DNA of 64,000 nt from Pseudomonas sp. 8Z. GTDB lineage: Bacteria; Pseudomonadota; Gammaproteobacteria; Pseudomonadales; Pseudomonadaceae. The notes below the pieces were generated by a model. That model worked only from the letters and a program-made list of their open reading frames with translations. It was not told the DNA's origin and did no database searches. The position numbers were made by a program, and so were the translations under genes. The number at the start of each line of letters is the position of its first letter. The first letter of the stretch is position 1. Positions 57,705 to 64,000 of the stretch are shown here, in pieces. Where the stretch lies: positions 1,632,091-1,696,090 of the forward strand of contig NZ_LR733827.1 of assembly GCF_902506535.1 (NCBI RefSeq). Reading direction: 5' to 3'.

Positions 57705-58135
57705 TACACACCCTCCACGTTCAGGCCCATGCTACGAGCGGAACCGGCGATGGTACGCACGGCCGCATCCATGTCAGCAGCAGTCAGATCGGCCTGCTTG
57801 GTCTTGGCGATCTCTTCCAGCTGAGCACGGGTAACGGTGCCGACTTTCTGGGTGTTAGGACGGCTAGAGCCGCTCTGGATACCGGCAGCCTTTTTCAGCA
57901 GCACGGAAGCCGGGGTGCTCTTGGTCTCAAAGGTGAAGCTGCGGTCGCTGTAAACGGTGATGATCACAGGAGTCGGCAGACCAGGCTCCATGCCTTGAGT
58001 CTTGGCGTTGAACGCCTTGCAGAATTCCATGATATTCACGCCGTGCTGACCCAGAGCCGGGCCCACGGGTGGCGACGGGTTTGCCTGACCGGCTTTAACT
58101 TGCAGCTTGATATAAGCCTGAATCTTCTTAGCCAT
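57704..58135 (-). CDS. rplK: 50S ribosomal protein L11
   Basis: L11, 143 residues, in the GTPase centre and needed for RelA activation. YIKLQVKAGQANPSPPVGPA and FKTKSTPASVLLKKAAGI-type motifs (here FETKSTPASVLLKKAAGIQS) are present. It has a 119-base gap to nusG with a terminator. Confidence 0.97.
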   Translation of the reverse strand: MAKKIQAYIKLQVKAGQANPSPPVGPALGQHGVNIMEFCKAFNAKTQGMEPGLPTPVIITVYSDRSFTFETKSTPASVLLKKAAGIQSGSSRPNTQKVGTVTRAQLEEIAKTKQADLTAADMDAAVRTIAGSARSMGLNVEGV

Positions 58136-58211
58136 TAGCTACTCCAATTTCGGGTTCAAACGCCTCGCAAGGCTCCCCGGTTACTTACGCATTTATCCCA
58201 ATGACAACAAA

Positions 58212-58236
58212 ACCCCGCAACCTAAGGCTGCGGGGT
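58212..58236 (-). terminator. Terminator after nusG
   Basis: ACCCCGCA and TGCGGGGT form an 8-bp stem, with CCTTAGG inside that may pair further. On the reverse strand TTTTGTTGT follows. It separates secE-nusG from rplK; I see no clear promoter for rplK except a weak TTGCGG/GATAAA pair overlapping the hairpin tail. Confidence 0.88.
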
Positions 58237-58254
58237 ATGGGATACTTATGTCAG

Positions 58255-58788
58255 TTACGACTTCTCGACCTGACTAAACTCCAATTCGACCGGCGTGGAG
58301 CGACCAAAAATAGTCACTGCAACCTGGATACGACTTTTCTCGTAATTCACTTCTTCAACAACGCCGCCGAAATCAGCAAACGGGCCATCGATAACACGAA
58401 CCATCTCACCCGGCTCAAATAGAGTCTTAGGCTTAGGCTTGTCACCACTATCAGCGACACGACGCAGAATGGCTTCAGCTTCTTTCTCGGTAATTGGAGC
58501 AGGCTTATCAGCAGTACCACCAATAAAGCCCATGACGCGAGGCGTATCCTTGATCAAGTGCCAAGTCGCCTCACTCATCTCCATCTGCACCAAAACATAG
58601 CCAGGGAAGAACTTACGCTCACTTTTACGCTTCTGACCATTGCGCATCTCTACCACTTCTTCAGTGGGCACGAGAATCTCGCCAAAGTCTTCTTCCATGC
58701 CAGCCAGCTTGACACGCTCAACCAAAGAGCGCATGACATGCTTCTCGTAACCCGAGTAAGCATGCACAACGTACCAACGCTTAGCCAC
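58255..58788 (-). CDS. nusG: Transcription antitermination factor NusG
   Basis: NusG, 177 residues. The NGN domain starts MAKRWYVVHAYSGYEKHVMR, includes KFFPGYVLVQMEMSE and binds RNA polymerase. The C-terminal KOW domain has EPGEMVRVIDGPFADFGGVV and binds Rho or S10. It follows secE by 9 bases. Confidence 0.97.
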   Translation of the reverse strand: MAKRWYVVHAYSGYEKHVMRSLVERVKLAGMEEDFGEILVPTEEVVEMRNGQKRKSERKFFPGYVLVQMEMSEATWHLIKDTPRVMGFIGGTADKPAPITEKEAEAILRRVADSGDKPKPKTLFEPGEMVRVIDGPFADFGGVVEEVNYEKSRIQVAVTIFGRSTPVELEFSQVEKS

Positions 58789-58797
58789 GGGACACCC

Positions 58798-59166
58798 TTA
58801 ACCAACAATCAGGGAAACAAGCCAACCGAGCAGGGAATCGAGTCCCCACAACAGCAGCGCCATAACCAAAACCACAGCAACAACGATCAGAGTCGTTTGT
58901 GTAGTTTCTTGACGGGTTGGCCATACAACCTTACGAATCTCGACGCGAGCATCCTTCAACAGAACCGCGAAAGACTGACCACGAGCCGTCTGCAACGCCA
59001 CAAACGCAGCCACAACAGCCAAAGCAACCAGCCCCAGAACGCGATACAGGATCGGCTCAGCAGAGAAGTACTGATTACCTACAACACCCACCACAACCAA
59101 GGCAGCGACGACCAGCCACTTAACCAGATCAAAGCGAGAGTCTTTGGCTTCAGCCTTAACATTCAT
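58798..59166 (-). CDS. secE: Preprotein translocase subunit SecE
   Basis: SecE, 122 residues, three membrane helices as in gammaproteobacteria (KWLVVAALVVVGVVG, VLGLVALAVVAAFVAL, LIVVAVVLVMALLLWGLDSL). The amphipathic EIRKVVWPTRQETTQTTLIV is the family signature. The start is at MNVKAEAKDSRFD (59166). It comes 42 bases after tRNA-Trp. Confidence 0.95.
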   Translation of the reverse strand: MNVKAEAKDSRFDLVKWLVVAALVVVGVVGNQYFSAEPILYRVLGLVALAVVAAFVALQTARGQSFAVLLKDARVEIRKVVWPTRQETTQTTLIVVAVVLVMALLLWGLDSLLGWLVSLIVG

Positions 59167-59208
59167 TAGAGAGGATCCTGTGAAAGACACGCCAGATTCG
59201 TTAGAAAA

Positions 59209-59284
59209 TGGCAGGTCAGGAGGGAATCGAACCCCCAACCTGCGGTTTTGGAGACCGCCGCTCTGCCAATTGAGCTACTGACCT
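59209..59284 (-). tRNA. tRNA-Trp (CCA anticodon)
   Basis: A 76-base cloverleaf with acceptor stem AGGTCAG/CTGACCT, a genomically encoded GCCA end, anticodon loop CTCCAAA (anticodon CCA) and TTCGATT in the T loop. It lies between tuf2 and secE and is probably cut from the same transcript. Confidence 0.96.
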
Positions 59285-59335
59285 AGATGAATCAGGCCGA
59301 CCATTATGCCGGCCTATGCGAAACAGATCAACCGA

Positions 59336-60529
59336 TTATTCAACGATCTTGGCAACCACGCCAGCACCAACGGTACGACCACCTTCGCGAATCGCGAAGC
59401 GCAGGCCGTCTTCCATGGCGATCGGCTTGATCAGGGTGACAACCATTTTGATGTTATCGCCCGGCATTACCATCTCAACGCCTTCCGGCAGTTCGCACGA
59501 ACCGGTCACGTCAGTGGTACGGAAGTAGAACTGCGGACGGTAGCCCTTGAAGAACGGAGTGTGACGACCACCCTCTTCTTTGGACAGAACGTACACTTCA
59601 GCTTCGAACTTGGTGTGCGGCTTGATGGTGCCCGGCTTGGCCAGAACCTGACCACGCTCGACTTCATCACGCTTGGTGCCGCGCAGCAGCACGCCGCAGT
59701 TCTCACCAGCACGACCTTCGTCCAGCAGCTTGCGGAACATCTCAACGCCGGTGCAGGTGGTTTTGGTGGTCGGACGCAGACCAACGATTTCGATTTCTTC
59801 CTGGATCTTGACGATACCGCGCTCTACACGACCGGTAACAACAGTACCGCGGCCGGAGATCGAGAATACGTCTTCAATCGGCATCAGGAACGGACGATCG
59901 ATGGCACGAACCGGCTCAGGAATGTAGCTATCCAGAGTTTCAACCAGCTTCTTGACAGCAGTGGTGCCCATCTCGTTGGCATCTTCACCGTTCAGCGCCA
60001 TCAGCGCGGAGCCAATGATGATCGGAGTGTCGTCACCCGGGAAATCGTAGGTGCTCAGCAGGTCGCGAACTTCCATTTCGACCAGCTCCAGCAGCTCAGC
60101 ATCGTCAACCATGTCAGCCTTGTTCAGGAAGACAACGATGTACGGAACACCAACCTGACGGGACAGCAGGATGTGCTCACGAGTTTGCGGCATCGGACCG
60201 TCGGCAGCCGAGCAGACCAGGATCGCGCCGTCCATCTGGGCAGCACCGGTGATCATGTTCTTCACGTAGTCAGCGTGACCCGGGCAGTCAACGTGCGCGT
60301 AGTGACGAATGTTGGAATCGTACTCTACGTGTGCAGTGTTGATGGTGATACCACGAGCCTTCTCTTCCGGCGCGCTGTCGATCTTGTCGAAGTCGACCTT
60401 GGCCGAACCGAAAACTTCGGAGCAGACGCGGGTCAGAGCAGCGGTCAGAGTGGTTTTACCGTGGTCAACGTGACCGATGGTGCCAACGTTGACATGCGGT
60501 TTATTACGTTCGAATTTCTCTTTAGCCAT
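59336..60529 (-). CDS. tuf2: Elongation factor Tu, copy 2 (ATG start)
   Basis: EF-Tu, 397 residues, identical in protein to tuf1. The G motifs GHVDHGKT, DCPGHADY and NKAD are intact. It begins ATG GCT AAA GAG, where tuf1 has GTG GCT AAG GAA. By eye the two genes differ only at a few synonymous bases in the first about 45 bases and at two in the last four codons. It follows a tRNA-Tyr-Gly-Thr group and precedes tRNA-Trp, the classic tufB setting. Confidence 0.98.
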   Translation of the reverse strand: MAKEKFERNKPHVNVGTIGHVDHGKTTLTAALTRVCSEVFGSAKVDFDKIDSAPEEKARGITINTAHVEYDSNIRHYAHVDCPGHADYVKNMITGAAQMDGAILVCSAADGPMPQTREHILLSRQVGVPYIVVFLNKADMVDDAELLELVEMEVRDLLSTYDFPGDDTPIIIGSALMALNGEDANEMGTTAVKKLVETLDSYIPEPVRAIDRPFLMPIEDVFSISGRGTVVTGRVERGIVKIQEEIEIVGLRPTTKTTCTGVEMFRKLLDEGRAGENCGVLLRGTKRDEVERGQVLAKPGTIKPHTKFEAEVYVLSKEEGGRHTPFFKGYRPQFYFRTTDVTGSCELPEGVEMVMPGDNIKMVVTLIKPIAMEDGLRFAIREGGRTVGAGVVAKIVE

Positions 60530-60613
60530 CTTGACCGTCTCCCATTGAAGAATTGAGCAAGCCACGCGCCACTTAAAACAAAGGCAGATACTTTCATATC
60601 TGCCTTCATTAGA

Positions 60614-60689
60614 TGGAGCTCATGAGCGGACTTGAACCGCTGACCTCACCCTTACCAAGGGTGTGCTCTACCAACTGAGCTACATGAGC
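60614..60689 (-). tRNA. tRNA-Thr (GGT anticodon)
   Basis: A 76-base cloverleaf with acceptor GCTCATG/CATGAGC, anticodon loop CTTGGTA (GGT), T loop TTCAAGT and an encoded CCA. It is the last tRNA before tuf2. Confidence 0.96.
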
Positions 60690-60715
60690 CAAACTCTCTT
60701 TACGCAACCACAAAC

Positions 60716-60789
<74 letters not shown>

Positions 60790-60811
60790 GGAGCCTGCAG
60801 CTCACGCTGAA

Positions 60812-60898
<87 letters not shown>

Positions 60899-60911
60899 AA
60901 AGTGAGGCGGC

Positions 60912-60940
60912 ATTTTCTAGATCTGCCACCCTGCTGTCAA
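60912..60940 (-). promoter_or_regulatory. Promoter of the tRNA-tuf2 operon
   Basis: On the reverse strand TTGACA (60935-60940), a 17-base spacer and GAAAAT (60912-60917), followed by GCCGCCTC. The perfect -35 with a weak -10 and a GC-rich discriminator fits a stringently controlled stable-RNA promoter. It is 14 bases before tRNA-Tyr. Confidence 0.75.
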
Positions 60941-61041
60941 GCATTTTCTCATTTAAAATCTTGAGCTTAGCTTATTCGACAACATCTTCTAGGGCGTACT
61001 AACTTTGGCCACCCTGCGAAGCGGGCGCCATTCTATGCAAA

Positions 61042-61731
61042 CTACTGAGGCAATGCAACGCTTTCGCAAGGCATTAATTGATGCTGTAGCCCAACAAAAT
61101 CCCCCGCTAGCCGCCTCAAAAGAGAATCATCCGCCAAACGCCTACTCTTCGGAGCTACACGCACCCAGAAACTGCGATGAGAACGAGACAATTCACGCAT
61201 TTTAGGCTCGTACCCTGCCTCACGAAGCCGCTGCATGGCAACGTCCGCAGAATCACTACGCGGGAAAATACCGAGAGAAATCCCATTGGCAAGATCACCC
61301 TGAGTGATTATGTAGCTATCAACACGGCGCGCCTGAAGCTCCCGCAATTGCCGTAAAGATGCCTGCCGTGAAGCCAAAGGATCCAGATAAACCCAATACT
61401 CCACACCTGCCGCCGCATCCATTTCCCGAACCTGAGCCTTTATATCCAGCGAAAGCAGCCGCTGCTCGACTTCCTGCGCCTCGGCCTGACGCTCAAAACC
61501 ACCTAGATAAAGACAAACCGAGCCCTCTCCCTCATCACTTCCGTGAGACTCCGACGCAATAACCGACGGCGACTGCCCACCAGAAGTCTCACTCAGCAAG
61601 CGGATATCCTTACGCTCTCCCTGATAAGACTGCACAGGCGCAACCTCCTTTGCCCGCAACGGCGCCTGCTGTTGATGCCAAACGTAATAGAAGACATTAA
61701 GTAAAACCAGCAGCAGCAAAATCCAACGCAT
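61042..61731 (-). CDS. SPOR-type membrane-anchored protein
   Basis: A 229-residue protein with an N-terminal anchor (MRWILLLLVLLNVFYYVW) and a periplasmic part. The C-terminal region has GVEYWVYLDPLASRQASLRQ, GISLGIFPRSDSADVAMQRL and FWVRVAP, which fit a SPOR fold (binding to denuded peptidoglycan at the septum). An earlier CLYLGGFERQAEAQEVEQRL may be a second, weaker repeat. The ATG at 61731 is 8 bases after the coaX stop, so it is the last gene of birA-coaX. The exact role is unknown. Confidence 0.82.
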   Translation of the reverse strand: MRWILLLLVLLNVFYYVWHQQQAPLRAKEVAPVQSYQGERKDIRLLSETSGGQSPSVIASESHGSDEGEGSVCLYLGGFERQAEAQEVEQRLLSLDIKAQVREMDAAAGVEYWVYLDPLASRQASLRQLRELQARRVDSYIITQGDLANGISLGIFPRSDSADVAMQRLREAGYEPKMRELSRSHRSFWVRVAPKSRRLADDSLLRRLAGDFVGLQHQLMPCESVALPQ

Positions 61732-61739
61732 AGCCACCC

Positions 61740-62489
61740 TCACACCAGCGGACAGGCTATCGCCAAGCCGACAAAAACTAGATCCGGAACCACCTGAGCA
61801 CCAGGCACAACATCCCTAACCAGCTCTGCATCCCCTCCGGTAAGGAAGACTTCAACCCCATCAGGAAAACGCTTCAACGCCTCGTCATATTGCGCCCGCA
61901 CAAAACCCCGGAGCATCAACAAGCAACCACGCTCGACCGCCTCAACCGTTGAACGCCCCGGCTCAAGTGATGCTAATGCTGCCACAGCAGCACCTCGATC
62001 ATAACGAATGCGGCGCGTATGCGTACTCAACTGGTCCCGCATCAGAGGCAAGCCCGGACAAATGAACCCACCTAAATGACAACCATCAGACGCAACAAAA
62101 TCAGCAGTTACAGCCGTACCTAAATCGATCACAAGGCATGCCCGCTGACCAAGATGGTAAGCCCCCAAAATAGCAAGCCAACGATCAAGCCCTAGGCGCG
62201 AGTAGTCATCATATCCATTGCTCACATCGCCTAAACGCTCCAGCGACTGGGCACAAACAACTGGCACATTGAATCGCCGCCCCAGCTCAGCAATCAACTC
62301 AGCACTTTCAGCATCACTGCGAACACTGACAAACCGGCAATGGCGAATGCGTAGATCAGCCAGCGTCTCTAGATCCCTAAATAGCTGCGAATCCGTATCT
62401 GCAATACCTGCGTGCAACCGCTCGCACGTATCGGAAGCAATGAGACGCCACTTGATAAAACTGTTACCACAATCAAGCTCAAGAATCAT
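61740..62489 (-). CDS. coaX: Type III pantothenate kinase
   Basis: CoaX, 249 residues, makes 4'-phosphopantothenate, the first step of coenzyme A synthesis. MILELDCGNSFIKWRLIASD (P-loop-like DxGNS/T), then LVIDLGTAVTADFVASDG and LGGFICPGLPLMRDQLSTHT are CoaX motifs. It overlaps birA by 11 bases, so the pair is coupled. Confidence 0.95.
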   Translation of the reverse strand: MILELDCGNSFIKWRLIASDTCERLHAGIADTDSQLFRDLETLADLRIRHCRFVSVRSDAESAELIAELGRRFNVPVVCAQSLERLGDVSNGYDDYSRLGLDRWLAILGAYHLGQRACLVIDLGTAVTADFVASDGCHLGGFICPGLPLMRDQLSTHTRRIRYDRGAAVAALASLEPGRSTVEAVERGCLLMLRGFVRAQYDEALKRFPDGVEVFLTGGDAELVRDVVPGAQVVPDLVFVGLAIACPLV

Positions 62490-63444
62490 GGCGCAGCCTC
62501 AAACTCAACTCCCCACCACTGAAGACAACTTCCCGCCCCTCAACCAGCAAACGAATAGCCCCACCGTCGTTGACGCCCAAAATCGTACCACTGACGGTTT
62601 TAGCCCCAGCAATCAGAGAAGCCTCACTCCCAGCCCACAGATGCAAGCCTTCCCACTCCTTGCGCAATCCAGAGAAGCCAGATTTCCAATGCTTAGATAA
62701 ATAGTTGTGCAACTGATTGATTAGCTCGGCGGCGATCGGGTTACGGTCAACACAGTGCCCAAGCTCCTGACGCATGGATGTCCAGGGCTGATCAATCGCC
62801 TGATCATATTCAGGAAGCATGTTCACGTTCAGGCCAACCCCAATCACTACGTGACAGATATCTGCAGGATCACCGAGCAACTCCAAGAGTATCCCCGAAA
62901 CCTTCCGTCCCCTGACAAGCACATCATTCGGCCACTTGACCCCAACCCCATCAATACCGCTAGCAATCAATGTGCGAGCGACAGCAAGACCTATCGTTAG
63001 GCTTAACGCTTCAACCTGGCGCATCCCACCATCAACACGAACTACCAGACTACAGTAGAGATTTTCAGCAAAAGGACTCACCCAAAACCGACCTCGCCGC
63101 CCCCTTCCCGCCGTCTGACGCTCAGCGAGCAGACAAAACGGCGCAGGCACGCCAGCATTAATGCGCCGCATAACCTCGGCATTCGTAGAGTCGAGACTCG
63201 GTAGCACATGCACATCCCAATCAAAACCGGATGCACAACGAGCGATCACCTCACCATCCAAAAGCGCCAATGGCTCAGCAAGCCGATAGCCCTTACCTGG
63301 GACGCTGAAGACCTCAACACCGAACTCCGAACGAAGCCCCTGCAACTTTTTCCAGATAGCACTACGACTGACCCCCAAGGAGGCCCCCAAGGCCTCGCCA
63401 GAGTGAAATCGACCATCTTGGAGAAGTTTCAACAATGCCTGCAT
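62479..63444 (-). CDS. birA: Biotin-protein ligase / biotin repressor
   Basis: BirA, 321 residues, joins biotin to carrier protein and can repress. The N-terminal winged helix has HSGEALGASLGVSRSAIWKK. The catalytic domain has AGRGRRGRFWVSPFAENLYC (adenylate loop), GVGVKWPNDVLVRGRKVSGI and VVIGVGLNVNM. The ATG at 63444 is chosen; a GTG four codons earlier is possible. It overlaps coaX. Confidence 0.95.
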   Translation of the reverse strand: MQALLKLLQDGRFHSGEALGASLGVSRSAIWKKLQGLRSEFGVEVFSVPGKGYRLAEPLALLDGEVIARCASGFDWDVHVLPSLDSTNAEVMRRINAGVPAPFCLLAERQTAGRGRRGRFWVSPFAENLYCSLVVRVDGGMRQVEALSLTIGLAVARTLIASGIDGVGVKWPNDVLVRGRKVSGILLELLGDPADICHVVIGVGLNVNMLPEYDQAIDQPWTSMRQELGHCVDRNPIAAELINQLHNYLSKHWKSGFSGLRKEWEGLHLWAGSEASLIAGAKTVSGTILGVNDGGAIRLLVEGREVVFSGGELSLRLRHDS

Positions 63445-63762
63445 GGAAGGTCCCACCGTTCACAAGGCAGGCATGATAGCGACGAGCACGGACGCTGCAT
63501 AGAAATCGACACACTGCATGCCCTGCAAAACAAAAAAGCAGACGACGCCCTTGGAACATGAAACCCAGTTCTGACTCAACGCCAACCCAGAGCCTGACGG
63601 GAGTTTGCTTGCAAGGCTATCGCGCCACACATTTCTGCTGCGCAAATAAACCGCCAGTCGATCGGCGGCTCGCACAGGATCGCGCCAAGGACTCGGGCAA
63701 CATCGCGAACTCGGCATTGCAGGGCTTTCACCGCCACAGTGCATTTTTATCGCGCAAAGAAG
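63445..63762. other. Gap between birA and the rRNA terminator, no gene seen
   Basis: About 318 bases. Open frames here lack family similarity and ribosome sites. The only structure noted is a short CCGCC-N8-GGCGG dyad near 63651-63668. The birA promoter must lie here, but I see no pair of -35/-10 boxes good enough to name. Confidence 0.6.
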
Positions 63763-63794
63763 AAACCCCAGATCGCTTGCGCGATCTGGGGTTT
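63763..63794 (-). terminator. rRNA operon terminator
   Basis: AAACCCCAGATCGC and GCGATCTGGGGTTT make a perfect 14-bp stem around TTGC, just downstream of the 5S gene. It is the strongest hairpin in the window. Confidence 0.95.
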
Positions 63795-63803
63795 CGTATA
63801 GGA

Positions 63804-63920
63804 GCTTGACGATGACCTACTCTCACATGGTGAAGCACCACACTACCATCGGCGATGCGTCGTTTCACTACTGAGTTCGGGATGGGATCAGGTGGTTCCA
63901 ACGCTCTATGGTCGTCAAGC
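63804..63920 (-). rRNA. rrf: 5S ribosomal RNA
   Basis: A 117-base 5S rRNA on the reverse strand. It starts GCTTGACGACCATAGAGCGT and ends in ATCGTCAAGC, so the ends pair as helix I. The internal CCCGAACTC motif and GAGAGTAGG are present. Confidence 0.95.
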
Positions 63921-64000
63921 AATTCGGTTGGGATCTCGCGGTTAGGCGCTATCCCTTGGATACGTGATAGAGGCTTGTAGCTCTCGCAAATTTTCGGCTT
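63921..64000 (-). other. 23S-5S spacer of an rRNA operon (partial)
   Basis: The last 80 bases precede the 5S gene in transcription and show no tRNA. They most likely form the spacer after 23S rRNA, which would lie beyond the right edge. Confidence 0.6.

Noticed and set aside
58160..58236. Promoter for rplK overlapping the nusG terminator (TTGCGG/GATAAA)
   Set aside because: Only three and four of six bases match consensus, too weak to annotate although a promoter is expected here.
63460..63744. 94-codon reverse-strand frame upstream of birA
   Set aside because: It has no RBS, no family similarity and mixed composition. It lies in the gap between birA and the rRNA terminator.

Overview
The window is a chromosomal segment of a Pseudomonas species. 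The evidence is the GC-rich protein-coding sequence, Pseudomonas-type families (CioAB, OprG, a heme-ligand-less FtnA), and a gene order that I recall, without having checked it here, as matching P. aeruginosa around ssb-uvrA-bfrA/ftnA-catalase-rplQ up to birA and an rRNA operon. I cannot name the species. No phage, CRISPR array, plasmid gene or large island is visible.

Bases 1-8974: the end of an alpha-2-macroglobulin gene, then pbpC (penicillin-binding protein 1C). A REP-associated tyrosine transposase (RAYT) with a frameshifted 5' end and flanking REP palindromes sits between them. A reverse-strand run encodes a GNAT acetyltransferase and two tandem DUF4136 lipoproteins, and next to it are cmoM and a MazG-like gene. 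The cyanide-insensitive oxidase genes cioA-cioB follow with a 48-codon third gene and an ANR-type site upstream.

Bases 9000-13230: a cell-surface signalling unit made of an ECF sigma factor, a FecR anti-sigma factor and a TonB receptor with an STN domain.

Bases 13233-20887: an unknown 116-aa gene, then a probable Zur-controlled zinc operon (His-rich periplasmic protein, ABC ATPase, FtsX-type permease, DUF3299 protein). Next come oprG with an ANR-type site, two reverse-strand sugar-nucleotide reductase/epimerase genes, and a divergent HxlR regulator/glutathione transferase pair.

Bases 20898-28896: ssb and an MFS transporter (reverse), uvrA (forward), ftnA (reverse) and katG (reverse).

Bases 28901-60898: the large ribosomal and RNA polymerase cluster, all on the reverse strand. 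In transcription order it is tRNA-Tyr, tRNA-Gly, tRNA-Thr, tuf2, tRNA-Trp, secE, nusG / rplK, rplA, rplJ, rplL, rpoB, rpoC / rpsL, rpsG, fusA, tuf1 / rpsJ ... rpsN / rpsH ... rpmJ / rpsM, rpsK, rpsD, rpoA, rplQ. Hairpin terminators and good sigma-70 promoters cut it into separate units, including two terminator-promoter junctions inside the spc/alpha region.

Bases 61042-64000: a SPOR-type protein, coaX and birA (reverse), then the terminator and 5S gene of an rRNA operon transcribed on the reverse strand, whose 23S and 16S genes would lie beyond the right edge.
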